64,000 bases of DNA from [Eubacterium] siraeum (lineage in GTDB: Bacteria; Bacillota; Clostridia; Oscillospirales; Ruminococcaceae). The notes under the pieces were generated by a model that was not told the DNA's origin, made no database searches, and saw only the letters and a list, made by a program, of their open reading frames with translations. Shown here in pieces: positions 1 through 8,293 of the stretch. Position numbers and translations under genes: made by a program. Positions within the stretch are counted from its first letter, which is position 1; every line of letters starts with the position of its first letter. The stretch lies in NCBI GenBank assembly GCA_025150425.1, contig CP102281.1, positions 1,736,001-1,800,000 on the forward strand. The letters run 5' to 3'.

Positions 1-679
1 GCTTCGGCAGCTTGTCCCTGAATCTCGTTACCCCTACAGGCACGCAGGCCACGCTCTTTACCGCAGGGTAAAGCATACAAAGGTCGGTCAGCGTTTTCTC
101 AAGCTCCTTGCCGTCATTAAGTCCGGGGCAAAGCACTATCTGTGTATTTATCTCGATCCCCGCCGCCGCCATTTTATAAAGATAATCAAGGCACTTTCCT
201 GCATTCGGATTTTTCGTCAGCTTTACACGAAGTTCAGGATTAGTCGTATGCACCGAAATATTCATCGGCAGCTTCATCTTTATAATTCTGTCAACATCCT
301 CGTCGCTGAGATTTGTCATAGTAATATAGTTGCCCTGCAAAAAACTCAGACGTGAGTCATCATCCTTGAAGTACAGCGTTTCACGCATACCCTTCGGAAG
401 CTGATTTATGAAGCAGAACACACAGTTGTTCTTGCAGTGCTGCTTGCAGTCCATAAGATAGGTCTCAAAATTAAGTCCGAGGTCGTCATACTCGCCCTTC
501 CTTACCTTTACCGTCTTGTCCTCAAGTTCTATCACGAGCTTTTTATCAGAAGCATAAAACTGATAGTCGAGTATGTCGTGTATAGCGTTTCCGTTTATTG
601 AAACAAGGCTTTCGCCCGCCTTTATCCTCGCCTTATCGGCAGGAGAACCTTTGTCTACGGAGGTTATCCTTACAGACAC
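1..679 (-). CDS. DUF512-type radical SAM protein with PDZ domain (3' end cut off)
   Basis: The visible 226 residues start with a short PDZ-like domain (ITSVDKGSPADKARIKAG, about residues 4-60), followed by a radical-SAM-type cysteine cluster C-x3-C-x2-C (CKNNCVFCFINQ, about residue 80) and the start of a barrel (KLPMNISVHTTNPELR). This order matches the DUF512 family, whose members are iron-sulphur proteins of unknown reaction often found near the GTPase gene der in clostridia. The start is a GTG at 679, chosen because AGAAAGGA lies 8 bases upstream and no better ATG exists. The C-terminal DUF512 part lies beyond the window edge. Family assignment is firm; function is not known. Confidence 0.85.
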   Translation of the reverse strand, partial: MSVRITSVDKGSPADKARIKAGESLVSINGNAIHDILDYQFYASDKKLVIELEDKTVKVRKGEYDDLGLNFETYLMDCKQHCKNNCVFCFINQLPKGMRETLYFKDDDSRLSFLQGNYITMTNLSDEDVDRIIKMKLPMNISVHTTNPELRVKLTKNPNAGKCLDYLYKMAAAGIEINTQIVLCPGLNDGKELEKTLTDLCMLYPAVKSVACVPVGVTRFRDKLPK

Positions 680-725
680 GTTATCAGTCCTTTCTTTCCG
701 AATTCTCAATTAAGCATACATATAT

Positions 726-754
726 ATTATACACTTTTGTTGTGTAACCGTCAA
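726..754 (-). promoter_or_regulatory. sigma-A promoter for the DUF512 gene
   Basis: On the minus strand TTGACG (749-754) and TATAAT (726-731) are separated by exactly 17 bases, about 45 bases upstream of the GTG start at 679. Confidence 0.75.
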
Positions 755-780
755 CATAAAATCTAAAAAGATAACTTTTC

Positions 781-1161
781 CGGCCTGTCGAAAAACCTAT
801 ATAATTTTTAAAAATGGGGTGTCGAGTGTTGCTTGCTCTGCTGGTTTAGCATCGTGCAAAACTTTTGGCAAGCAACCAAAGCATCCTTGCTTTGGGGCGT
901 AGCCCCCGTACAGGTCGTCAGCCATTTGTGCCACAGCATCGTGCAGTGGCTTTGTGTGACTGACTGCAAGCATCCTTGCTTGGTCTAGGGGCGGTAGCCC
1001 CACACTCAGCCCCGGCACGGACGCCGGGCGTGTATGCCCAAAGGCTCTGCACGATGCAGAGCCAACCAAGCATACACAGCCTTTCACCGGGGGAAAGGGG
1101 TTTGGGGATAGGGATAATAAATCAGAAGTTTATTTCAAAAATAGACTTTTTCTACAAGCTG
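781..1161 (+). repeat. MITE-like dispersed repeat, copy A (381 bp)
   Basis: The left end reads CGGCCTGTCGAAAAACC and the reverse complement of the right end reads CAGCTTGTAGAAAAAG, an imperfect terminal inverted repeat. The outer part (CTATATAATTTTTAAAAATG then a GTTGCTTGC module) recurs at 3676-3833 and 31630-31908. The right-hand GGGGATAGGGAT module is shared with 3676-3833, and 31630-31908 has a shorter form. The interior contains GC-rich hairpins. AACTTTT flanks the element on both sides (773-779 and 1162-1168), possibly a target duplication. Small open frames inside it run through the palindromes and look accidental. No transposase is encoded. Confidence 0.7.
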
Positions 1162-1210
1162 AACTTTTATCTCCTGCCCTGCAAATTGTCATAACAAAAT
1201 TTTGCAAAAC

Positions 1211-1243
1211 AAAAAGGCAGTAAGTCATTTCTGACATACTGCC
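1211..1243 (-). terminator. terminator of rpmF
   Basis: On the minus strand a stem GGCAGTA/TACTGCC with an inner GTCA/TGAC stem (1216-1243) is followed by TTTTTG, just downstream of rpmF. Confidence 0.8.
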
Positions 1244-1265
1244 ACAATGTTTGCGCTAACAAGAA

Positions 1266-1451
1266 TTACGCCTCTTTACTAGCGATAACTTCCTTGCCCT
1301 TGTAATAACCACAATTGCCGCATACTCTGTGAGGGAGCTTTAACTCACCGCACTGAGGGCAACGTGAGAATGCAGGTGCAGATAGCTTCCATACCTGTGA
1401 ACGTCTCTTGTCACGTCTTGCCTTAGATACTTTTCTCTTTGGAACTGCCAT
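1266..1451 (-). CDS. rpmF: 50S ribosomal protein L32
   Basis: This 61-residue basic protein ([18 protein letters not shown] start) has the L32 zinc ribbon CPQC (about residues 31-34) and CGNC (residues 44-47). The length is normal for the family. All four cysteines are present, so this is the zinc-binding form. It has its own promoter (1526-1554) and terminator and sits alone between a repeat element and a P-loop gene. A GGGGG-type Shine-Dalgarno lies directly upstream. Confidence 0.97.
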   Translation of the reverse strand: MAVPKRKVSKARRDKRRSQVWKLSAPAFSRCPQCGELKLPHRVCGNCGYYKGKEVIASKEA

Positions 1452-1525
1452 TTTAGCACCCCCCTCTGATGTTCATTATCTCAAAATTAAGCCGATTTAT
1501 CATCGTCTAAGCTAACACGAGTGAT

Positions 1526-1554
1526 ATTATACTACAAAAATCAAAATTTGTCAA
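1526..1554 (-). promoter_or_regulatory. consensus sigma-A promoter for rpmF
   Basis: On the minus strand TTGACA (1549-1554) and TATAAT (1526-1531) are both perfect and 17 bases apart. The -35 box almost touches the 3' end of the upstream gene at 1558. Strength fits a ribosomal protein gene. Confidence 0.9.
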
Positions 1555-1557
1555 CAC

Positions 1558-1965
1558 TTATTTGAGATATTTTTTAATATTTTCTGTGAGGTCAGCTACC
1601 TCTGCAGATATAGTGAATGTAACGTGTGTGTTCTCGCCGCTTACAGCCGCTACCTTATCGAACATAGCACCGACCTTTTCCATATCTCTGCCGCAGATCT
1701 TGAGAATACCGTCAACAAAGATGTCTGTGCAGTCGTAATCGGATGCCAGCATACCTGCGATAAAGCCGTACATTGCATCGTAGTTATCAATGTTGTAGTC
1801 CTCGATATTTACAAGACGTACCTTGTGATAGATGTCTATGTTGAGGGAAGAACCGATCTGGATAGCAACAACGTTGCCGTTGCTTGCCTGCTCAGCTTCG
1901 TGGATAGCGTTTATAAGTAACTTAGTCTTACCTGTTCCCTTTTTACCTGCGATAAGTTTAATCAT
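1558..1965 (-). CDS. small P-loop protein of unknown function
   Basis: This 135-residue protein opens with a Walker A loop, GKKGTGKTK (residues 6-14), and continues with an alternating strand/helix pattern. Hydrophobic strands near ASDYDCTDIFVDGI are consistent with a small P-loop NTPase. I do not recognise a named family. A longer reading frame extends upstream to 2058, but the start at 1965 is preferred because ACGGAGGACTTTACA places a strong Shine-Dalgarno at the right distance. It lies 112 bases downstream of pgi on the same strand and may be read through from it. A short hairpin ACGGC/GCCGT (1987-2002) sits in the leader. Confidence 0.75.
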   Translation of the reverse strand: MIKLIAGKKGTGKTKLLINAIHEAEQASNGNVVAIQIGSSLNIDIYHKVRLVNIEDYNIDNYDAMYGFIAGMLASDYDCTDIFVDGILKICGRDMEKVGAMFDKVAAVSGENTHVTFTISAEVADLTENIKKYLK

Positions 1966-2077
1966 TGTAAAGTCCTCCGTATTTTTACGGCAGAGTCGCC
2001 GTTTAATATAATAAAAACCGTCTGTCTGACTGCTTTCGCTTCGGCCGATCACAGCCATACATCACGATTTATTATCC

Positions 2078-3415
2078 TTAGCCTATCTTGGCTTCGAGTG
2101 CCGCCTTAGCGTCCTCATAGCCGGGCTTACCGAGAAGTGCGAACATATTCTTCTTATAGCTCTCAACACCGGGCTGGTTGAACGGATTTACACCGAGCAG
2201 ATAGCCTGATACTGCGCAAGCCTTCTCGAAGAAATAGATGAGATAGCCAAGTTCGCTCTCGTTTACTTCGGGCATTTCAAGCACCATATTGGGTGTGCCG
2301 CCCTCGGTATGAGCGATTATAGTACCCTCATAAGCCTTCTGATTAACGACCGACATATTCTGATTTGATAAGAAGTTCAGTCCGTCGCCGTTTGTTGCGT
2401 CATTCTTTAAGAAGAAATCCTTCTGAGCCTTTGCGATATGAACTACCGTTTCAAACAGAATGTTAGAGCCGTCCTGAATGAACTGACCGAGTGAGTGAAG
2501 ATCTGTCGAGAATGTAGCGGATGCCGGGAACAGACCCTTTCCGTCCTTGCCCTCGCTCTCACCGAACAGTTGCTTGAACCATTCGTTCATCATAGCAAAT
2601 GAGTTTTCGTAAGCTACCAGCATTTCTACCTTGTAGCCCTTGTTGCGAAGTACGTTACGCAGTGCGGCGTACTTGTAGCAATCGTTCTTTTCAATATCGC
2701 ATACGGAGAAGTCCTCTCTTGCCTTTGCGGCACCTGCCATAAGAGCGTCGATGTCACAGCCTGCACAAGCGATGGGAAGAAGACCTACCGCTGTAAGTAC
2801 CGAGAAACGTCCGCCGACATCATCGGGGATAACGAATGTTTCATAACCCTCAGCGTCTGCAAGCTCCTTGAGTGTTCCCTTTGCCTTGTCCGTAGTTGCG
2901 TAAATTCTGCCCTTTGCGCCGTCCTTGCCGTACTTTTCTTCGAGCATTTCTCTGAATACTCTGAATGCAAGTGCAGGCTCGGTTGTCGTACCGGACTTTG
3001 ATATAATGTTTACAGAGAAGTCCTTATCCTTAACAAGCTCTATAACTTCATTAAGATATGTAGGGCTTATGCTGTTTCCTGCGAAGAATATCTTGGGCGT
3101 ATCCTTAGCGAGCGAGTTGTAAAGCGTGCTTCTTAAAAGCTCGATAGCCGCTCTTGCTCCAAGGTAAGAACCGCCTATACCGATAACAATAAGCACCTCG
3201 CTGTCAGCCTTTATCTTAGCCGCAGCCTTCTTGATTCTCTCAAACTCTTCCTTGTCATAGTTTACGGGAAGATCTACCCAGCCTAAAAAGTCGTTTCCTA
3301 AGCCGTTCTTGTTTTCGATCATCTCGTGAGCGACCTTTACCATAGGCTCCATGCCCTTAAGCTCATCGGCGTTTACAACGCCCTTAAGGTACTTGTCGTT
3401 AAGTGTAACTGCCAT
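2078..3415 (-). CDS. pgi: glucose-6-phosphate isomerase
   Basis: A 445-residue enzyme interconverting glucose 6-phosphate and fructose 6-phosphate in cytoplasmic glycolysis. Diagnostic stretches are [16 protein letters not shown] (about residues 78-93), the sugar-phosphate-binding [14 protein letters not shown] and GQFIQDG near residue 305. The length matches the short Firmicutes form (about 450 residues). The frame stays open to 3448, but the start at 3415 follows AAAGGAGAG at correct spacing. Transcription should begin at the promoter 3513-3541. Confidence 0.97.
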   Translation of the reverse strand: MAVTLNDKYLKGVVNADELKGMEPMVKVAHEMIENKNGLGNDFLGWVDLPVNYDKEEFERIKKAAAKIKADSEVLIVIGIGGSYLGARAAIELLRSTLYNSLAKDTPKIFFAGNSISPTYLNEVIELVKDKDFSVNIISKSGTTTEPALAFRVFREMLEEKYGKDGAKGRIYATTDKAKGTLKELADAEGYETFVIPDDVGGRFSVLTAVGLLPIACAGCDIDALMAGAAKAREDFSVCDIEKNDCYKYAALRNVLRNKGYKVEMLVAYENSFAMMNEWFKQLFGESEGKDGKGLFPASATFSTDLHSLGQFIQDGSNILFETVVHIAKAQKDFFLKNDATNGDGLNFLSNQNMSVVNQKAYEGTIIAHTEGGTPNMVLEMPEVNESELGYLIYFFEKACAVSGYLLGVNPFNQPGVESYKKNMFALLGKPGYEDAKAALEAKIG

Positions 3416-3512
3416 ACTTTTCTCTCCTTTTATACTCTTTCCACACACAAATTATAAAGCTACGGTACTCATAACCTTTTCTGTCTGCCGATGCCGTTCT
3501 TTATATAGTTCT

Positions 3513-3541
3513 ATTATAGCGAAATCGGCTGTGATTTGCAA
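3513..3541 (-). promoter_or_regulatory. sigma-A promoter for pgi
   Basis: Minus strand: TTGCAA (3536-3541), 17-base spacer, TATAAT (3513-3518), about 100 bases upstream of the pgi start. Confidence 0.75.
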
Positions 3542-3675
3542 GATGTTTTGCTAAGAACTGACACTTTCGTCTAATTTCACAAAATAAAATCAAGTTTTTT
3601 GTGCATTTTTAACCCTCACTATCATACATAATCGAATTTATCAAACCGTGTACTTTTAATTAATTTAATTAATTT

Positions 3676-3833
3676 CAGTTTGCAGAAAAAGTACGCCTTA
3701 AATAAAATAGATTAAGTTTTCAATCCCTATCCCCTTTAGGACACTCTGATGACTTTGCAGAGATGCAAAACAGGCAGTGAAAGCAACGCTAAACACACAT
3801 TTTCTAAAATTATATAGTTTTTTCGACAGACTG
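3676..3833 (-). repeat. MITE-like dispersed repeat, copy C (158 bp, short form)
   Basis: Read on the minus strand it begins CAGTCTGTCGAAAAAAC and continues with CTATATAATTTTAGAAAATG, a GTTTAGCGTTGC module, a TTTTGCATC hairpin and GGGGATAGGGAT. The other end reads CAGTTTGCAGAAAAAG after reverse complementing, so the two ends form a 15-base inverted repeat with about 12 matches. It lacks most of the GC-rich interior of copies A and B. The stretch 3542-3675 beside it is AT-rich, with no gene seen. Confidence 0.7.
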
Positions 3834-3870
3834 ACATCTCCGCACAAACCTCACGGGGATGTTTCTCATT

Positions 3871-5040
3871 CTACATTGAGAAAAACCGCCTGATAATTAT
3901 CAGCAGACTGCTGAAAAAGTTAAGCTCTCCGACCTCGCCCGTAGTCACAATATCGCTGTAGAAGATTTCCTCTCCGTCAAGGCTCGCCCTGACCTCGCCG
4001 ACCTTTTCGCCGTACTGAACAGGCGCAGACAGACTATCGACCACCGTATGAGTGTATTCTATCCTTTTTGAGCTTCCTTTAGGGATTACAATAGTATTGA
4101 GCCTTTTGACCCTTATGTCAGCCTGCTTTTCAAGCCCTTCGGTTACAGTTACAGGTGTCAGCACATCAGAGTCTACCGCCGTCCTGTACAGCTCAAAGCC
4201 CGAAAAGCCGTGATTCAGCAGGTCGGTACACGCAGTAAAACGCTGTTCGCTTTCCTTACAGCCAAGTGCCACAGCACACAGCTTCATATTTCCTCGTTTC
4301 GCCCACACTGCAAGACAACACCCTGCTTTGTCCGTAGTGCCGGTCTTTCCGCCGATGATGCCGTCATAGCGTTGCATCAGCTTGTTCGTGTTAAGAAGCT
4401 GTGTCTGCCGCTCTCCCTCACGCACATAATCAAGTCTGGTGGCAAAAAATTCGTTGTAGCAGTCATACTCCGACACAGCCGCACTGAGAAGCGCCGTATC
4501 GTAAGCGGAGGTGTAATGCGTGTCGCTGTCGAATCCTACGCAGTTATCATAGTGAGTATCGCTCATTCCAAGCTCCTGCGCCCTTTTGTTCATTCGTTCC
4601 ACGAACATTTCTTCCGTTCCGGCTATATATTCGCATACCGCCACACAAGCATCGTTTGCGGAGGCAATAACGACCGAGCGTATCATATCGTATGCCGACA
4701 TTTCCTCCCCGACATTAAGCCATATCACCGAGCCGTCCATAGCGTTCGCTCTTGCGGTAGCCGTTATCACAGTATCCATACCGAATGTACCCTTTTCCAT
4801 TTCCTCCGCCCATATCAGCAGGCACATCAGCTTGGTTACCGATGCCATAGGCAGCCTTTCGTGCGAGTTATGCTCGTACAGCACCTGCCCTGTTGAAACC
4901 TCGGTAACGATTGCCGCCTTCGTTATGCTGTCTGCCTCGCTCACATCACCTTCCGAAAATGCGGTCAAGGACGCACCCTGCGTCACCACTGCCAGAGCAA
5001 AAGCCGTCACAACTGCCGTAATTCTTTTTATAAACACCAT
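3871..5040 (-). CDS. D-alanyl-D-alanine carboxypeptidase (class A low-molecular-weight PBP)
   Basis: This 389-residue secreted serine peptidase trims the terminal D-Ala from peptidoglycan stem peptides. A signal peptide (MVFIKRITAVVTAFALAVVT) is followed by the three active-site motifs: SVTK (SxxK), SAN (SxN) in IASANDACVAV, and KTG in GGKTGTTDKAG. The C-terminal third is the PBP5-type beta domain, and the last 15 residues (SLLIIIRRFFSM end) can form the usual amphipathic membrane anchor. The start at 5040 follows CGGAGGTTATTAT; an upstream in-frame ATG at 5061 would put the Shine-Dalgarno inside the coding region. DacF/DacB-like; the exact paralogue cannot be decided. Confidence 0.93.
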   Translation of the reverse strand: MVFIKRITAVVTAFALAVVTQGASLTAFSEGDVSEADSITKAAIVTEVSTGQVLYEHNSHERLPMASVTKLMCLLIWAEEMEKGTFGMDTVITATARANAMDGSVIWLNVGEEMSAYDMIRSVVIASANDACVAVCEYIAGTEEMFVERMNKRAQELGMSDTHYDNCVGFDSDTHYTSAYDTALLSAAVSEYDCYNEFFATRLDYVREGERQTQLLNTNKLMQRYDGIIGGKTGTTDKAGCCLAVWAKRGNMKLCAVALGCKESEQRFTACTDLLNHGFSGFELYRTAVDSDVLTPVTVTEGLEKQADIRVKRLNTIVIPKGSSKRIEYTHTVVDSLSAPVQYGEKVGEVRASLDGEEIFYSDIVTTGEVGELNFFSSLLIIIRRFFSM

Positions 5041-5090
5041 ATAATAACCTCCGTTTTGCAAAATTTCCTTTAAGATAATTATATGCTTAT

Positions 5091-5120
5091 ATTATGCCAT
5101 ATCTGCATAATTTTAGCCAA
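5091..5120 (-). promoter_or_regulatory. probable promoter for the carboxypeptidase gene
   Basis: Minus strand: TTGGCT (5115-5120) and CATAAT (5091-5096) with 18-base spacing, in the 124-base divergent gap. Weaker than the other promoters listed. Confidence 0.45.
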
Positions 5121-5164
5121 ACTGATTAAAATAAGGATACAAAAACGAAAGGCAAGGTAACAAT

Positions 5165-5602
5165 ATGAATTACAAGATTTGTCTGCCGATGAAGCTGTTT
5201 ATGCTGTTCTGCTTCGGCGGCTGTGCTTATACGATAACAGAGCTTCTGTTCAGAGGAAACAGCCACTGGACAATGTTTATTTTAGGAGGAATCTGCTTTC
5301 TGCTGGTCGGCGGCATTAACGAAAAATTCGACCTCTCGCTCCCCGTCCAGATGGCTGTATCATCGCTTATAATCACCGCCCTCGAATTCCTCTGCGGCTG
5401 TATAGTCAACCTCTGGCTCGATTGGAAGGTATGGAACTACGAACAGCTGCCTTTCAACCTTCTCGGTCAGATATGCCTGCTTTTCACGGTGCTGTGGTTT
5501 TTCCTTTCCGCCGTCGGAATTTTTACCGATGACATTCTCCGCTGGAAAATGTTCTGCGAGGAAAAACCCGTCTACCGCCTTACCCGAAAACGCTCCGAGT
5601 AG
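5165..5602 (+). CDS. small multi-span membrane protein, CmpB-type putative ABC transporter permease
   Basis: This 145-residue protein has four hydrophobic segments (about residues 9-27, 36-52, 62-82 and 98-118). The pattern GG/GC-x-Y-x4-E then RGxSHWTMFILGG resembles the CmpB family (PF06541), annotated as putative ABC transporter type IV permease but of unproven function. It has no ATPase partner nearby. The start follows AAGGCAAGGTAACAAT. Divergent from the carboxypeptidase gene. Family call moderate, function unknown. Confidence 0.75.
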   Translation: MNYKICLPMKLFMLFCFGGCAYTITELLFRGNSHWTMFILGGICFLLVGGINEKFDLSLPVQMAVSSLIITALEFLCGCIVNLWLDWKVWNYEQLPFNLLGQICLLFTVLWFFLSAVGIFTDDILRWKMFCEEKPVYRLTRKRSE

Positions 5603-5758
5603 CCCATAACCGCATACGCAACAAATCCGAATCATTATACTGTAATCCCCACAATCATTGTAAAAGGACAACATACCCTCGCTCTGCACAACGTCCTTGC
5701 CTATGAACGCTCTGTTGGTTTTGCGTCCTGCAAAACTTCGGGCATCCATGCCCCTTTA

Positions 5759-6622
5759 TGAACGCTCTGTTGGTTTCGCAGTACCTTTGCCATGCACTAT
5801 CACCCTTGCCTCCCCTCGAAAAAGGGGAGGTGGCACGGCTGATATAATTTTTTGGCTTGCTGTACAGTATTCAGATAGTCCTACCTTTACAATTCTGAAA
5901 CTATTCCGAGCCGTGACGGTGGGGATTGTTAATGCCTCAGAAGCTTTTATGTTAGCACTCCTATCAATTTCAATTCCCTTCGACCCACACCAACCCTCCC
6001 AAAACCGCACTATCCCTCGCTCCGCACCACCACACTTGCCCTTAAATGAACGCTCTGTTGGTTTCGCAGTACCTTTGCCATGCACTATCACCCTTGCCTC
6101 CCCTCGAAAAAGGGGAGGTGGCACGGCTGATATAATTTTTTGGCTTGCTGTACAGTATTCAGATAGTCCTACCTTTACAATTCTGAAACTATTCCGAGCC
6201 GTGACGGTGGGGATTGTTAATGCCTCAGAAGCTTTTATGTTAGCACTCCTATCAATTTCAATTCCCTTCGACCCACACCAACCCTCCCAAAACCGCACTA
6301 TCCCTCGCTCCGCACCACCACACTTGCCCTTAAATGAACGCTCTGTTGGTTTCGCAGTACCTTTGCCATGCACTATCACCCTTGCCTCCCCTCGAAAAAG
6401 GGGAGGTGGCACGGCTGATATAATTTTTTGGCTTGCTGTACAGAATTCAGATAGTCCTACCTTTACAATTCTGAAACTATTCCGAGCCGTGACGGTGGGG
6501 ATTGTTAATGCCTCAGAAGCTTTTATGTTAGCACTCCTATCAATTTTAATTCCCTTCGACCCGCACCAACCCTTCCAAAACCGCACTATCCCTAGCTCCG
6601 CACCACATTCTTGCCTCCCTTG
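5759..6622. repeat. 288-bp tandem repeat, three copies
   Basis: Units begin at 5759, 6047 and 6335 with TGAACGCTCTGTTGGTTTCG. Copies 1 and 2 are essentially identical over 288 bases. Copy 3 differs by a few bases and diverges after about 6590. Each contains a CCTCCCCTCG...AAAAGGGGAGG hairpin, a TTTTTTGGCTTGCTGTACAG module and CCGCACTATCCC at the end. The near-identity implies recent amplification. Confidence 0.9.
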
Positions 6623-6999
6623 TCAAAGGGAGGTGGATTGACGGCAAGGCACAAACTGTTGCTTTGTTGCTTTCTGCTTGCGATATGCCCACCCTTTTTA
6701 TAATGCAAACTTTTCTGCCGTCAAGACGGAGGGATTGTTCCGCCATTTTTCATCCCACACCAACCCTCCCAAAACCGCACTATCCCTAGCTCCGCACCAC
6801 ATTCTTGCCTCCCTTGTCAAAGGTGAGGTGCTGTCGCCCGAAAAAATTCGGGCGACTACCGGAGGGATTGCCTCCCGTTGCACCGAATACTGCCATTCCC
6901 CCAATCATCTCAAAAGTACAACCATCCCTAGCTCCGCACCACATTCTTTCATCCCTTTTCAAAGGTGAGGTGCTGTCCGACAAATAGCACTATCGGTAG
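6590..6999. repeat. diverged repeat modules and shared 30-bp motif
   Basis: The module TCCCTAGCTCCGCACCACAT followed by a CCTCCCTTGTCAAAGG-type hairpin occurs near 6590, 6780 and 6928. The block ends at 6970-6999 with a 30-bp motif (CCGACAAATAGCACTATCGG core) that recurs with one mismatch at 20095-20124. Confidence 0.75.
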
Positions 7000-7242
7000 T
7001 TTGTAATTATATATAAATGCTTATCTACAAATAATTAGTATACATTGCATATTACATAACAACTTTACGCATTTAATTACATTCTAAATATCACGTTACA
7101 CTGCCTCTCCATATTTTAACATTTTCTTAATTAGCCATCTGTTTTACTATCATTATTATATATTACAATTTAATTATATCTGCTTTAATAAGCTCGCATA
7201 ATATATATTAAAAAGCACCTCAAATTACCCTTATCAAAAATG

Positions 7243-7271
7243 TTGCTTTTTTTGCACTTTTGTTGTATAAT
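7243..7271 (+). promoter_or_regulatory. sigma-A promoter for the AraC regulator
   Basis: TTGCTT (7243-7248), 17 bases, TATAAT (7266-7271), about 38 bases upstream of the ATG. Confidence 0.75.
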
Positions 7272-7308
7272 GATAAAAAGACCGATTTAAAGATTAAGGA
7301 GGAATATT

Positions 7309-8136
7309 ATGGCAAAAAATGTACCGAAAACCACTGCAAACACCGAAAATAACGTTTACAATCAGCATAAAACTACAACCTGTCGCATCACTGATGAAGA
7401 TGAAAAAAATGAAAATACCGAACCCGAAAAGCTGCTCTATGTACAGCAGGCTCAGGAATTTTACCACGAGCCTATCGAAAATGAAAACTCGGTATTCGCT
7501 CTTATTGCATCAGGTGATATTAACCAATTATTAGAATCTAAGTTAAAATATGACGCTGATATTGAAAGCGGAAAAGGTCAGCTTTCGGACGATCCACTCC
7601 GCAATCAGATTTATCACCTTGTAGTCTGCGCCGCCGTAGTCGCCCGTACCTGCATAGCCGCAGGTATGTCTGAGGAAACCGCATATACTCTCAGCGACAT
7701 ATACATAAGACGAGCAGATATATGCACTTCTATTGAACAGGTTATAGAGCTTAATAACGAAATGGTAATGGATTATGCTGTCCGTATGCAACGGCTAAGA
7801 CGTACAAAACGGCTCTCAGTGCCGGTTCGCACCGCTATAAAGATGATTTCCGAGAACACAGGAAAGCGCCTTACCGTACAGCAGATAGCCGATGAAGCAG
7901 GCTATGACCGCTCCCATCTGCACCGCCTTTTCAAAGCTGAGATCGGTATGGGCATCCACGAGTACATCAATGCCTCCCGTATAAATGCCGCAAAAGGTAT
8001 GCTTAAGGACGGCACTCACACCATAGCTGACATCGCATCATTACTGGGTTTCTCATCACAGAGCCATTTCTGCCGTGCGTTCAGCGAGGCGGTCGGCGTT
8101 ACCCCGAAGGAATACAAGAACGGTAAGCTTCCTTGA
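7309..8136 (+). CDS. AraC-family transcriptional regulator
   Basis: A 275-residue DNA-binding protein. The C-terminal 100 residues contain the double helix-turn-helix of AraC/XylS proteins: LTVQQIADEAGYDRSHLHRLFKAE (residues 192-215, in two parts) and IADIASLLGFSSQSHFCRAF, ending in the usual GVTPKEYK. The N-terminal 180 residues do not show a cupin sensor and are polar at the very start, so the signal is unknown. The start follows AAGGAGGAATATT. It precedes the mannanase gene by 157 bases on the same strand, so control of mannan use is plausible but unproven. Confidence 0.9.
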   Translation: MAKNVPKTTANTENNVYNQHKTTTCRITDEDEKNENTEPEKLLYVQQAQEFYHEPIENENSVFALIASGDINQLLESKLKYDADIESGKGQLSDDPLRNQIYHLVVCAAVVARTCIAAGMSEETAYTLSDIYIRRADICTSIEQVIELNNEMVMDYAVRMQRLRRTKRLSVPVRTAIKMISENTGKRLTVQQIADEAGYDRSHLHRLFKAEIGMGIHEYINASRINAAKGMLKDGTHTIADIASLLGFSSQSHFCRAFSEAVGVTPKEYKNGKLP

Positions 8137-8197
8137 CATGATTTACAAATATTCCGGCTATATGCAGACAGAATTTCAACACATTTTCCTTTATCTA

Positions 8198-8226
8198 TTG
8201 AATTTTATTTGTGGATTTGTTATAAT
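8198..8226 (+). promoter_or_regulatory. sigma-A promoter for the GH26 operon
   Basis: TTGAAT (8198-8203), 17 bases, TATAAT (8221-8226), 68 bases upstream of the mannanase start. It gives the mannanase its own transcription independent of the AraC gene. Confidence 0.75.
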
Positions 8227-8293
8227 TAGCTTATGCGGATTAAATTCCGCCATGATCAAGATTAAATTTAGCTAAAATGAAAGGATTTTTTCA

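Larger units (their letters stand above)
5603..7242. other. long intergenic repeat block without a convincing gene
   Basis: About 1.6 kb with no supported gene. It holds a tandem 288-bp repeat (5759-6622), shorter diverged units of the same modules up to 6999, and then about 240 bases of AT-rich sequence (7000-7242) before the AraC promoter. Long open frames exist on both strands (314 codons plus, 276 codons minus) only because 288 is divisible by three, so any stop-free frame repeats. They have no Shine-Dalgarno-supported start. Modules such as CCTCCCTT/AAGGGAGG form hairpins typical of intergenic repeats in gut clostridia. Confidence 0.8.

Noticed and set aside
797-1194. Two small frames (96 and 72 codons) in the first repeat element
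   Set aside because: They run through palindromic modules of the dispersed repeat and are not kept open in the other two copies.
4210-4896. 228-codon frame antisense to the carboxypeptidase gene
   Set aside because: The opposite strand encodes a complete PBP with all active-site motifs; the antisense frame has no family and no ribosome site.
5697-6641. 314-codon plus-strand and 276-codon minus-strand open frames
   Set aside because: They exist only because the 288-bp tandem repeat keeps whichever frame lacks stops. They contain hairpin modules, no Shine-Dalgarno-supported start and no recognisable protein family.
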